Assembly: GCF_014805685.1 (NCBI RefSeq)
Contig: NC_060885.1
Location: forward strand, 26,158,132-26,222,131
Direction of reading: 5' to 3'
From: Silurus meridionalis
Taxonomy: Eukaryota; Chordata; Actinopteri; Siluriformes; Siluridae
Length of the DNA stretch: 64,000 nucleotides
Shown: piece by piece, positions 1 to 13,500 of the stretch
How the letters are laid out: the number at the start of each line of letters is the position of its first letter
Numbering within the stretch: the first letter of the stretch is position 1
Notes under the pieces: generated by a model
Databases searched by the model: none
What the model was told of the DNA's origin: nothing
The model's input: only the letters and a program-made list of their open reading frames with translations
Made by a program: the position numbers and the translations under genes

Positions 1-869
1 TAGACTTGCTCCAGCTGTTCCAGTGTGAGACAATCCAGAAAAAATATATATTTAAAAAATGAATACCAATATACAACTAACTGTACAATCTTGGTTAAAT
101 CAAACAATAAAGAGCTAGCAACATTGTTTCTCACTTGGCTAGCTAGCAAATTTGTTCAATAGTTGCTAATAACCACTATAAAATAGTTCGCTAGCTTACA
201 CTGAAGATATTTGGGGTTGAGATCAAAAGACAAAAATTCGATCTTTTATTTCCAGATATTTTCACAGCAAAATGCTACCATCTTAATCATCTTACCATGG
301 CACCTTTGATGGCGGACCACCGAATTTATAATCAAATGTATAGGAACAGAGAGAGAGTAAATCAAATTAAACTCAATACTTTGTTGCATTTCTTTTGCTT
401 GCTTTAACTTAAATAAGAAGACAATTATCATGAAAAGTTCTACTTCTCTAGTTTTCTTCAACAATGTTTAGGAAGCTCAGGGCCATGAGAAAAGCTCCAG
501 GGGAACATTCAATACTGTAATTTCCTCTGCTTCATGAGAGAAGGTTAAACCCAGCAGTACCAGACTATGTGTTTACAAAAGCTGTTGTGGGATTAATTTT
601 AAACGCCGCATATTTAAAATCATCAGAACATTTCATAATCCAAAGTTGTGAGTGTCGAAACCATCTGCAGAACATTAAACAAGTGTCTGTTCCTTAAAGC
701 CTGCACTGACCAGCTGGCACTGGTGTTATTGGGGATATTCTCCTTTCTTGGGAAAAGTCAATAATTCCCACAGGCTTCAAACAGTCCATTGTTTTTTTTC
801 CTGTTACAAAGAAACTCCAGCAGCAGTAGACTTGACCTCAGCTGTAATGTTGAAACGCCCCTTTCAGCT
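1..869. other. lyst intron sequence, no gene seen
   Basis: This AT-rich stretch lies downstream of the first recognisable lyst exon on the minus strand, so it should be intronic. I see no open frame resembling the next, large lyst coding exon, and no clear repeat family. The next lyst exon is presumably left of the window. Confidence 0.5.
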
Positions 870-1215
870 CTACCACTATTGTCAAGTTCGCTGACGACCC
901 TGTTGTAGTGGGCTTGATCTCGGATTATGATGAGAAGATATACCTGACCTACCTACAGTGATAAAAAGCCTGTAGAACTGGTGCTAGGAGAACATTGTAG
1001 ACAAAGAAGCTAATAATGGACTTCAATACAATGCAGGAGAAGAACTACCACCAACTTAAAATCAATGGGGCCCCAGTAGAGAGAGTGGACAGTTTCCGAT
1101 AACTAGGTGTTTGCATTATGCAAAATGTGTCATGGTCCAATCACATTAACAGATTCGTGAAAAAGGCCAGCTGGAGTCTTTGCAATCTTACTTACTTAAA
1201 AGTGTTTAAACTGCT
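870..1215 (+). mobile_element. Decayed non-LTR retrotransposon RT fragment (Rex1-like)
   Basis: A plus-strand frame near 878-940 reads TTIVKFADDPVVVGLISDYDE, close to the reverse transcriptase FADD-box region of fish Rex1-type LINEs (TxxVKFADDTxVVGLIS). Around 1055-1210 another stretch reads LKINGAPVERVDSFR, a stop, then LGVCIMQNVSWSNHI, matching the segment downstream of the catalytic box. Stops and gaps break it, so it is a dead fragment. The family name is an inference from motif memory. Confidence 0.6.
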
Positions 1216-1590
1216 TTCTAAGGTGCTAGGGAACATCAAAACCTAAGCATCAAACACACTGGTTTGGGAACAGAACAAAGCAGTATAAATGGCCAAGCCA
1301 AGCCCAAGCCAGTATGATAGTGGAGGCACTAAGCCATCCCAGCAATGATTTCATTTCTCTGTTCAGGGGAGTGTTTTCTTTCTCTGAAGGCCAACATAGA
1401 GAGAATGAGGAAGAGGTTCTTCCTTAAGGCCATTTGGACACGCTGAACCAGTAATACATTTTGCTCATACTGCACAAACAACTGCACACATCTGCACACA
1501 AATCCAAGTACACTGCTCACATTTCATATACTATTGTTATGTGTTATATTTTATGTATATTTCTCCTTCCATACAACAAATTCATGCATG

Positions 1591-3200
1591 TAAAGTATAA
1601 ATAAAAACATAATGCAACGATTTGCAAATCTCATAAACCCATATTTTATTCACAGCATAGAAACCGTCAAATGTATAAGCAGAGGAAATATAATTTAAAG
1701 GAAAAAAATAGGGTCATTTTTATTTTGATGGCTGCGAGAAATCTAAAAAAAATTATGATGGGGCAAAAAAAAAAAGGACAATTTTTAATTCGAGAGCTGG
1801 AGGTACATTTTTCAACTAATTAGGTTAACAGCTCAGTAACATGACTGTGTGAAAAAAGAGGACAGAGTTTCACCAATCTGTGAAAAAGTTCAATATGACT
1901 ATGAACCATTTTGAAAACAAAAATTTGCAAATACACATCACTAAATGATTCAGAGAATATGGAGAAATCTCTATTTGTAATCAATATTGGGTGCTTGTGA
2001 TCTTCAGGTCTACAGACAGCACTGCTTAAAAAACAGGCATGATTCTGTAATCTATGAACACAGACACTGCCATCCATCTGTTGTCAAGTTTGCTGAAGTT
2101 TGCACGTCTGCTACACTAAAACAGGACTACAGTTTGTGCTTGATCACCATCACTGCACAGCACGTTGTTTGCTACATTGTTTATCTGTAATAAATAGACA
2201 TTCGGTGCCACTCAGATTAGGATGGGTTCCCTCTTGAGTCTGGTTCCTCTCAAGGTTTCTTCCTTATGCCATCTCAGGAAGATTTTCCTTGCCATCATTA
2301 TCATTCTTTCTGACCACATGATTTGAATAAAGCTGCTATGATGCAATGGTCCATTGTTAAAAGCGCTATAAAAATTTAAATGAATTGAATTGAATTAAAG
2401 CTCTTTTAAGCAAAGAAAAGGCCATATGTGAACATCTTCTCTGGGCCAAACATCATTTAAAATGAATTGAGGCAATGTGCAAATGTAGTCAGATAAATAA
2501 AAAGTTGAAATTTTTTTCTGAAAGCCAGGGATCCCTCCTCCTCTGGTTATCAGCAGATAGTTCAAAGCCTGTATCTTTGAGGTATAGAGGTGCATTAGTT
2601 GGAATTATTACTTTAGAATGGGCATCATGCACATCTGGAAAGGAACCATCAATGCTAATAGGTATATTAAATTTTTAGAGCAACATACAGCTAGCTTCCA
2701 CACATAAAACTTCTTAATCAGGGAAGAGCTTATTTGCTTATTTCAACAAGACAATGCTAAACCGCATCCTGCATCTATTACAGCAGAATGGCCTGCCGCA
2801 GTCTAGACCTTCCACCATTAAAAAAGAAACATTTGGTGCATCATGAAACAAAAAATATGGGGGAAAAAAGACCCAGGATTGTTAAGCAGCTAGAATCTTG
2901 TATTACAACATTCCTCACCCAAAACTCCAGCAAATGGTCTCCTCAGTTCCCAGATGTATGTATGCAGACTGGTGTTAAAAAAAAATGCACAGTGGGAAAC
3001 ATGTCCCAACTTTTTATGACACATGTTGCGGCCAACATATGTCAAATTACCCTATATTTTCCTTAAAATTATACATTAAACATTTCCTGTATTTTCTTTG
3101 TTCTTTTTGTGATTAAAATATGGGTTTAAGAGATTTGCGAATCATTGCATTTAGTTTTTATTTTACACTGCTCTTTCTTTTTTTGGAACTGGGGTTGTCT
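1591..3200 (+). mobile_element. Tc1/mariner (IS630)-superfamily element relic
   Basis: The left end carries a stretch typical of a widespread fish element (aaaaacataatgcaacgatt followed by tgcaaatctcataaaccc). The right end near 3,120-3,200 carries the inverted counterpart, ending ttttggaactggggttgtc. Near 2,741 a plus-strand frame reads FQQDNAKPHPASITAEW, the block around the second catalytic Asp of IS630/Tc1-type transposases. The rest is broken by stops, and a SINE lies inside. A solo end of the same family is at 58,482-58,640. Confidence 0.6.
2200..2398 (+). mobile_element. Teleost SINE copy nested in a DNA transposon relic
   Basis: The sequence contains gatgggttccctcttgagtc, ggttcctctcaaggtttctt and the 3' tail ccattgttaaaagcgctata followed by aaattgaattgaatt repeats. 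This block recurs in many teleost genomes. Other copies of the tail are at 14,779-14,858, 37,175-37,258 and 42,875-42,960 in this window. Confidence 0.65.
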
Positions 3201-3265
3201 ATACTGCCCCTCAACAGGTGCCATTATAAAAAGATAATCAATGTTATTCATGCAAACTCTCATAT

Positions 3266-3270
<5 letters not shown>

Positions 3271-3323
<53 letters not shown>
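3271..3323. repeat. (GT)n microsatellite
   Basis: About 26 GT units. On the lyst transcript (minus strand) this is a CA repeat, 76 nt past the 5' splice site of the exon ending at 3,401. Confidence 0.95.
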
Positions 3324-3327
<4 letters not shown>

Positions 3328-3400
3328 GGTAAGGAAAAAATGGAAGTGGGGCTCATGGGGAAAACGGTTTGAATATGTCTGAAATTCAGCTTTAACTGAC

Positions 3401-3602
3401 CTGATCAAGAACAGCATCCAGGGTGCTTAACAACAGGAAGCCACGGCCTTGGACCAGGTACTCTCCCAGAGCCACTACGTGACTCTCCTCCTCTTCCTCC
3501 TCTCTGAGTGCCTCTGTTCGCTGAGCCACAACACTGCACAGCTGGTGAACATCAGTCAGAAATTCCCGGGCCAGGGTGTTACTGGCACCACTCATGTCTG
3601 AG
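3401..3602 (-). CDS. lyst: lyst exon encoding the canonical LYST N terminus
   Basis: The canonical ATG is at 3,595-3,593. The acceptor is either ctctag before 3,602, which continues the upstream frame as C-S-D-Met, or ctcag before 3,597, which breaks it. The exon ends GAT CAG before a good gtcagt donor. It codes 65 residues from the canonical Met, ending LDAVLDQ, in phase 0. Confidence 0.92.
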
Positions 3603-4806
3603 CTAGAGCGAGAAAAGCAGATGGAGAAATCACAAGAACGCACTTGATTTAAAGATATTTACTTTAACCGATAACCAAGTAATAATAGAGCATGGGAAAT
3701 GCTGCATGACCTTATTCTAAACTAAAAAGCTTAAATTCTGTTGGGCATCAGATCCACTGCCACAGATCAGCTGTCATTAAGAAGTAATCAATAAATTATG
3801 CTTGAATAGGTAAACTGCACTGTGGTATAAATTGAGTTCTATTTCAGATCTTCAAACCCATGTAGTAACTATGCAAAGATGTAAAACTGAATCATCATCA
3901 TAGCAGGAATTTCTTTTTCATTTTCTCTCCTTTCTAAACGAGCGTTTTTTTAACTATCTTTGTTGCAGTGTATAATAGTAGTCAGAGGTAGAGGTGGACC
4001 TGTACTCCAAAACTGGCAATAAGCAGTAACAAGTCTGCATCGTCACAAATCATGTGACAGATCTCAGATTTGTAGTCATTTCTTTTAACCAACATTCAGA
4101 AACCAGGTGGGAAAACTAAGTATATGCTATAATTTGGCAACATGTACAGCCACCTTTATTAATAAATTATTAAACCTTTATTTTGGAGTTTATCCGTCAT
4201 CATTTTAGAGAAACTCTTTTCTTTATTCTTCTTTATTGTTTCAGTTCAATGATATCTGAGGGCATTCGTTTGCACGCAAAGATCCTGCTCACAGCATCTC
4301 AATATGGAGGAAATCGAGCTTTAGCCTTGGTTTTTATTGTTTTATTTTTCAAATGTCAGTTTTATGGTGCGCCATGGGATTAATTCCTGTTGCATCCCAT
4401 GCCAGCTTGAGGTGCATTTCGGGGGGCCTCACATTTATCTTTTGAACATACTGGCATGAAACGAGTCCTAATAATAATCACCATTTTTAACAGTTTGTGT
4501 GTTTGGAGTGATGTGATTTGTTAGATTTATGTCAAACATAGTGTTCTGCATGGCTACTAAACATCTACACCTTGGTCTCTTCAAAGGATATTTTTGTGGA
4601 ACTTTTGTTGTCTGTTCACATACAATTTTGCTAAACTAGTATATAGTATATAAAGTGTAATTAATTAATTAATTATTTTATTTTATTTATTTTTTTTAGA
4701 GAGGAGGGGCTTTGTCTTCTTCCCTTCCATAAAAGTCATAATTGTTCAGGCTTTTTTTAACTGTGCTACCATGAACATAAACAATTCATGTGCTTACAGA
4801 CACCTG

Positions 4807-4877
<71 letters not shown>

Positions 4878-6472
4878 GAGCATTAATTTATCCAGTTTTG
4901 ACCAAACTCCTGGAAAGACTGGACCTGTCTTAAAGGCTCTCAATTTTTTAACAATCTATCTCACAGCAGATTTATGTGGATTAGATTGTTTGGAGATTTC
5001 CTCATTAACTCTTTTCAGAAAAAAATGCCAGAGATGACTGCATAGGTCACTGGTATGGAGCTAGATTAAGTCAGAATGCTAACCAATTTGATGCCAAAAA
5101 TGCTTAGAATGTTGACTGCAGCTGCTGCAGTAGTTCCCTTACAGAGCAGAGCACAGTGCAGTTTACATGAGAAATTGGTCATGTAAATGCTAGTATGTGG
5201 ACTGGAAATCACATCATGGAACCAGAGACGAGAGTGCCCGAGATCTGAACTCGGTTGCACTAGAACTATGCATGAGTCCCATGAATGTAAATGCTACTTG
5301 TACTTAGATAGTATGTGCCTTTTAACTGATAAAGGCATCAATATAACATATGATGTTATATTATCATGTCCTTACGAAAGGAATGTCTGGGAGAAAATTA
5401 GCAAAAAAAAATCAGAAAATCTAGCACAGCGATACAAGGACACATCCAGCTGGACAGCGGTAGAGCAGTTGATAAGACTTCTGATCAAAAAAGAGTTTAA
5501 ATCCCAGCACCCACTGCTTAACCCTTGCTCAGTTGCATAAAATGAAATAAACCTTAATCCTCGGCAGTTATCAAGATTCATCATGATTTCATGGTTATCA
5601 AGAGTTTATAGAAAATCACTACCTAATGTGTAGCCTAATGCTATCTACTGATATTCACATCATCTGCACATGATACATCATTTACAAGTATGTAACAAAT
5701 AAAGTGCTGAGTTTCTTCTATACACTAAGAACAACCATGTGAATACAAGAGAGGCATCAAGTGAAGATATGCGACCAAAAAAGAGAGATACTGTATTTGG
5801 GCAAGTTTTAAAACACTGTGTGGCACCAACAACTAATATTCTTCAGCGTAGTCTGGAATCGTCTGTGTGATGGCTGAACAAGTGAGACACAATCTGTTAT
5901 GCAACCTGTTTAAAGAGAACACACGAGTTAGCCTGCTCCAGTCATCTGACACTGACACAGAGAAGCTTACTGTATCACTTTAGCCTGTTATTCCATCCTC
6001 CTGATCAGGCTTGATACACTATTTCCAACCTCTTCGCAGGAACAAGCACATAGGTCCAACAGTTCGGTATGTGCCATGTCCATTTCATGGTCCCATTTGA
6101 ATTAGTTTTGAAAAATGTTAACATCTTTCAATTATTGAAAAAAAGGAAGATTCATTTTAATTTAATCATCTTCACAATTGAGAAGTTTTGGATATAAAAG
6201 GAAAGGAAACTGGCAACAACATAAAAAATTCAGCAGTATTAGCTCAGTTAGGATTATGTGTTGGTGTGTTGGCAACTAGAATTTAAATCCTAGGCCTGCC
6301 AGAAAGCCACTGCTGGATCCTTAAGGATTTCCCTGATTTTCAAAATTAGCACACAAACAAAATAAATATGAAAAAACAAAAATAAATACCATATACAATC
6401 TGGTCATTATTATTATTACGTTTATATACATGTATATTTGTATATACATGTATATAAACTAAATAATAATAA

Positions 6473-6558
<86 letters not shown>

Positions 6559-7020
6559 TAAAAAGCATACAACAACTACACTAAAAGCCAACCTTTAAAT
6601 GTGTCATTCAAATACCGTAAACAAGGCATTTTCTCCTGACTCACCTCCCTTCTACAAGCATGTTTGAAGTGAAGCTCTGAAGTGCATACTCATTGTTCAC
6701 TGATTAGACCCCCACCCACACCCTTCGTGACCACAGGACATAGTTTCTACTACTGCGACATGCGCTGTTGCTTCTAATACTTCCATGCTTTAGTGCTGAA
6801 TAAATTCTCTGCCCTGCACTTCAAATTGCACGAAAATGGATATGCAAATGGATGCTTTCCAGATGTGGGTGGTCAGTGCATCACATGAATGCTTGTGATG
6901 TCACATGGTCCACATTCTTCCTCTAAGGCCCACCTCACTGCTAACTCAGAGCAGGGCTCTTTCTATCACAGCAATTAAGTTCATAAAAATGTGCATACAA
7001 ATGGTACAAACTGCCTGTGC

Positions 7021-7111
<91 letters not shown>

Positions 7112-8244
7112 GAACCCGGTTATGTCGATGGCCTAGGTGACGCCAAAAAGCGTTGAGATAACCGATGATCGAGATAAACGAAAATCAATATGGCGGCAAT
7201 ATATTAACGTGCTTGAAATTTCTTTATGTACATGATGTGCGTTAATAAATGAGAATGTGCATGCACGTGTTTTTTGAGTTTTTTAACACCAGCTCCTATT
7301 TAAACTTCCACACTCTCACCGTCCGTTATTGTTGGTATATGTTGGTTCACGGTGGTAGTTGTTATCGCTCATGCGTATCCCGGTACGTGCCTTCCCACTC
7401 AGACTACGCACTCTCTCAACGGCTACACTTTTCTTCCCAAAGCGCATCCCGGATTCCCCCGATCCTGCCGTTGTTAATTCTATGATTTTGCTGCTCATCC
7501 CACGTTCTCCCATGTGCTGTTAGCGCCGCGCTTCTACCAAGCCCACCCGTGGATTATATATACAGACTGCCTCTTTTCAGTTTGGGACTTAGTGGACCGC
7601 ACTCTCAGAGCGCACCACCGGAATATTCACTTTCAAGGCGAGTTTGTGTTTGGCTTTGCCGTGTTGCAATAAACTGTTTTGCTTTCACTTCGGCATTCAC
7701 CTCCCGTTCATCGCATAACATTTAACAACAAAAGGCATATGTGCACCACCTAACAGCAGAGATTTACCAGTATACAATACAAACCACCGTCGATTCTCGA
7801 TACAAACCTTTATTATATTCTCCAACATTATAAACACAAAGATCGCTCACAAAATCACTAAAAACGTGTGGGGTGTAGTTCGTTTTTACAAAAAGCTAAC
7901 CAGTGTCAAAATTAAATTCTCGAGTCATTTCACTCTGACACACAGCTCTGAAAATTGTCCTACACCTGTAGCATCTGTCAGGCTTGATTTTTCTGCCACT
8001 TTCCGCGAGTTCTTCTGCGGCTGCACAGTGCCGATCGAGATAACCGACGTTAAGTGGCAAATTTATCCCCCCTTGTGCTCGAGATATTAGGGTTCGGCGA
8101 CATGAAAGAATCGACATAACCGATTAAAAAATGCTAAGACAAAGCGAGAATTTGGCGGTTCCACTTCAAAAATGTCGACTTAATAGGGATGGCAAGTTAA
8201 CAGAGGTCGAGATAAGTGGGTTCCACTGTATGTATGTATGTATG

Positions 8245-8324
<80 letters not shown>

Positions 8325-9910
8325 GAGGAAAATAAGTATTTGAACACTCTGCTATTTTGCAAGTTCTCCCAGTTAGAAATCATGGAGGGGTCTGAAATTG
8401 TCATCGTAGGTGCATGTCCACTGTGAGAGACATAATCTAAAAAAAAATATCCAGAAATCACAATGTATGATTTTTTAACATTTGTATGATACAGCTGCAA
8501 ATAAGTATTTGAACACCTGAGAAAGTCAATGGTAATATTTGGTACAGTAGCCTTTGTTTGCAATTACAGAGGTCAAACGTTTCCTGTAGTTTTTCACCAG
8601 GTTTGCACACACTGCAGGAGGGATTTTGGCCCACTCCTCCACACAGATCTTCTCTAGATCAGTCAGGTTTCTTGCCTGTCACTGAGAAACACGGAGTTTG
8701 AGCTCCCTCCAAAGATTCTCTATTGGGTTTAGGTCTGGAGACTGGCTAGGCCACGCCAGAACCTTGATATGCTTCTTACAGAGCCACTCGTTGGTTATCC
8801 TGGCTGTGTGCTTCGGGTCATTGTCATGTTGGAAGACCCAGCCTCGACCCATCTTCAATGCTCTAACTGAGGGAAGGAGGTTGTTCCCCAAAATCTCGCA
8901 ATACATGGCCCCGGTCATCCTCTCCTTAATACAGTGCAGTCGCCCTGTCCCATGTGCAGAAAAACACCCCAAAGCATGACGCTACCACCCCCATGCTTCA
9001 CAGTAGGGATGGTGTTCTTGGGATAGTACTCATCATTCTTCTTCCTCCAAACACGTTTAGTGGAATTATGACCCAAAAGTTCTATTTTGGTCTCATCTGA
9101 CCACATGACTTTCTCCCATGACTCCTCTGGTCATTGGCAAACTTAAGACGTACCTGGACATGTGCTGGTTTAAGCAGGGGAACCTTCCGTGCCATGCATG
9201 ATTTCAAACCATGACGTCTTAGTGTATTACCAACAGTAACCTTGGAAACGGTGGTCCCAGCTCTTTTTAGGTCATTGACCAGCTCCTCCCGTGTAGTTCT
9301 GGGCTGATTTTTCACCTTCCTTAGGATCATTGAGACCCTATTCATTGAGATCTTGCATGGAGCCCCAGTCCGAGGGAGACTGACAGTCATGTTTAGCTTC
9401 TTCCATTTTCTAATGATTGCTCCAACAGTGGACCTTTTTTCACCAAGCTGCTTGGCAATTTCCCCGTAGCCCTTTCCAGCCTTGTGGAGGTGTACAATTT
9501 TGTCTCCAGTGTCTTTGGACAGCTCTTTGGTCTTGGCCATCTTAGTAGTTGGATTCTTACTGATTGTACGAGGTGGACGGGTGTCTTTATGCAGCTAACG
9601 ACCTCAAACAGGTGCATCTAATTTAGGATAATAAATGTAGTGGAGGTGGACATTTTAAAGGCAGACTAACAGGTCTTTGAGGGTCAGAATTCTAGCTGAT
9701 AGACAGGTGTTCAAATACTTATTTGCAGCTGTATCATACAAATAAATAGTTTAAAAATCATACATTGTGATTTCTGGATTTATTTTTTTTTTAGATTATG
9801 TCTCTCACAGTGGACATGCACCTACGATGACAATTTCAGACCCCTCCATGATTTCTAAGTGGGAGAACTTGCAAAATAGCAGGGTGTTCAAATACTTATT
9901 TTCCTCACTG

Positions 9911-9994
<84 letters not shown>

Positions 9995-10542
9995 GTGGTA
10001 CTCCGCTTATCGACCTTAATCCGTTCCTTAAAACCGGTCAAAATGCGAAAAGGTTGAAGAGCGGATGTACACGCAATATACAATATACACGCACTAAATT
10101 GTTATATTGACCGCTAAATAACACTATATTGTTCACAAACCGAAGTTTAATTTACGATAGATGAGGCGAGACTGGGAAGACTGGCTCCACGGGGGTCAAG
10201 GTAAAAAAGTTTGATAAGCGGCATTTGGCCGTTCAGCGGGCGCAAATATCGGTTGAAAAACTGTTCGCTAAGCGAAAAGGTCGATGTCTGAGCCGGTCGA
10301 TAAGCGGGGTACCACTGTATAGAACACTATACTAAACTATACTATACAGTCTCATCAAATGAAAGTGATTTACTGGGTATCTGAAGGCTTGCACAAGGCA
10401 ATAAAATGCTCAATAAAATGAAATGTCTTGAAATATGAGGAAGAAAAACAAAACAATACAATGTATTCTTAAGAACTGTTTTTCATAATAATTAGGAGAG
10501 GGTCAGATCAAGTGCAAAAAAAATTTTGTGTATAATGTATGA

Positions 10543-10585
<43 letters not shown>

Positions 10586-13500
10586 AGCATGCACTCTCCC
10601 ATGTGTCTGTGTTCGCATTTGCACTAAGCTTATAAGCATTCATTACTAAGTGAGATGATTCCTGCAGTGTACAAAAGCAAACAACTGGGTGAGAAATACA
10701 GTCCTCTCTAAAAGTATTGGAACAGATGGAACTGTCACAGTTTGGCCCCAACAATGTAAATTCATAGACCTAACCTCCTTTTTGTCAGTGGTCCAGGCTG
10801 TCAGAGGTAGATGTTTTCTTTGCACACTTTGTGTGTGTTATACATCCTACAATGGCTACATCCAGCATGATTATGTGCCATATCACAAAGCAGCTCTGTG
10901 CATCATGATCTGGTGGCAGAAGGTTGGGAAAATGTTCTTTCTCAGTCTCTAATTGCACATGCTTAAGCTCGGGGTCAGACTTGCAAAGCAAAGTTCAGAC
11001 TTGCCCTCATACTGTTCCAGAAAGGAATAAAATATCATGGTAATGCAGAAATGACTGCAGGTATGATTAAATGAGGTAAACATTGTGAAAGATGAGGGTG
11101 TGCATGACATTCTGACTGCCTCTATCAAATGTACATATAAATTGTTATTCAGAGGCAATATTGTGTCAAGAAGAGACGACTTGTGAAGGCATGTGAAGAA
11201 ATACCAATAACCACTGAACCCCTATAGGCAATCCATATTGGTGATAAACTAACAATTAAGCTAAAGTAACTGCAGAAATACCAAAAACAATTCCAAACAT
11301 GGCATGGCAGAGGACAGTGACAGCACTTGATCATAGATTTAGTACCAACAAGTGTCTGCACAGCAAAATCTTAACTGCTCAAGAAGAACGTAGCTCTCAT
11401 GGACTGCTTCAGGGCACAACTCTGATGAAGTGCTAGATTCTACAGAAAAATGTGTGCATAGCATAGAAAACTGTTTGCAGTAGTGGAACATTAAAAGGGA
11501 CAGTATTCTGGTCTGCCTCGTATGCAAGTGCTTGGCAACCCATTCCACATCGGTTCTGTGTGCGGGATTTTTTTCACAGTCTGGGCACATTGTGCAGAAG
11601 GAGAGAGCTTCCCTGTCATCTGACCATGTAAAAAAGCGTGTGGTTTAAGCAGCTGGTTTAGTGCAAAGAAACAGAAACCAAGCCTAGCGTCAACATCCAA
11701 AAGTAGGCCTAAAATTTGTTTTGCACTCCCCTGGCATCCTGCTCTCTTTATTTATTTATTGTTTATTAATGTTTTTTTATTCCTGTATTTGTACCACATT
11801 GCATAAGGGATGCTTTGTAGGATTTTATTTTTTATACCATGTCAAGCTGGACACAATTATTTTGTCTCGTTTGCTTGAGAAGTGTGAGGGATCCAGGAAA
11901 TGATCATAAGTCTATGTGGAATTAATAATAAAAAAATCAAAAATCTGTTAAATACAGGTCCTATGCGGATTCCAGGAATTTTATTGTTTTGTTTTAATTG
12001 GGTTTAAGTTGTGCAAATAAATTAATTTTAAAGCTTTTTATCATCAATATTGTACATTTGAGAGTAAGTAAATACATATATTTGCATAAGGAAGGAATAT
12101 GTTGCATACTCCAATATTTATAACACTTTTAACAGGTAAATATGTGAGATTAATGATAATTAACTATAGGGAACATGCAGTTATTGTCAGGTCTTTAAAC
12201 AAGTACTGGACAGTATACCACCATAAACTTTTAATTAGTTTGGTTACATAACACCTAGCCAAGTAAAAAACACTATATTACTAATTACATCTAAAAAGTG
12301 TGACCATAAGATTAACTTGTACCATAATTATAGTAAAAGTATAAAAGTATAGAGAAAGAAATGAGGGGTGCATGATCCAAAGTAGAAGAATTCATCTGTA
12401 AAAATGGAACCAAAGATGAATTCTGATGAGACCTTGACATACAGCCAAAGTAACATTCTTAAGTCTGAAGTAATATTATATATTGTATAATGAAGACAAA
12501 TCTGAAGTAAAAAAAAAAGACCCATAAACAAGCCGCATAAAAGCAGTAGGCCTGGCAAAAACACGTCTAATAACAAAACTCAGCATATCCTGATATGCAT
12601 GGGTTCTAGTCTTTACGAGTCTTTGACCACTAAGGATTTGCATCTATGTATTTAGAATATTTCTCATATGCATGACAAAAATGTTATGATTTCTAGTCAG
12701 CCATATGCTTTTATACTCATCACAATTTTAAAACAGTGGTTTTTGATTACTTGAAACTTCCTTTCGGCTGAAAACTAGCTGGCCATTCTCCATATTATTA
12801 TGTATTCTATGAAAGAAGAACATGAAGTTCAGGGTGGTCTCTAGGTGAAGTCAGTGCACCCGATTCACTTACGGACTGAAGATGTGAGAGATTTAGTGTA
12901 TTGATTTTACAAACTGTCCATAGGAACTTATCAATGAAGGATTATATGACTACTTATTTATTACTACATCAGTAGAGCATTTTTCACTGTATATGTTTAT
13001 AAATGTTTATGAATACCAAGACACCCATTGAAATTTGTTCAATCTTGAACAAGTAAAAAAGAACATACCAGAATTTCAGTGCATCCTTAATGCCAGGCTC
13101 CCTGAGGTTCTGCACAGAGTGGAACAAAATCAGGAATTTCTCCAAAGACTGCAGACTGACCTAAGTGACAGAGAGACAGAGGGAATGAGCAAATAATCTG
13201 GAAAGCATTTGTTTTAGTGTAGACTTATACAAAAGTCCTAATTTTGATATTTTTGGGTTAGACAGTACAAATAGACAACACAAGACAGTGTGGGACAGAT
13301 ACACAAAACACATAATAGCGCCGCCAAAACCTACTAAACCTACTGTATGATGTGTTACACAGTGCAATGTGCGAATGAGAAATGTAAATAACATTGTATT
13401 TGTTAACAAACACAAAATATAAACACAAAAAGTTAATAACAGCAGCCATCAATTGTATGTGCAAAACAGCATCTAAACAGTTATATATAGTTATAATAAA

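Larger units (their letters stand above)
3603..7021. other. lyst intron sequence, no gene seen
   Basis: Noncoding AT-rich DNA with two long (TA)n tracts. A weak tRNA-like SINE trace around 6,240-6,300 (tagctcagttagg, then a degenerate B box) is possible but too decayed to call. No exon with flanking splice sites was found. Confidence 0.45.

Noticed and set aside
3126..3356. Frames made of VCVC, HTHT or IYIY repeats here and at many other sites
   Set aside because: These are translations of CA/GT and TA microsatellites, not genes.
11339..11700. Overlapping minus-strand frames of 69-83 codons
   Set aside because: No splice signals or domain; composition looks like intron or old repeat.
10699..11710. 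A further Tc1 element
   Set aside because: Only a possible terminal repeat is visible; no second end or transposase motif could be followed.
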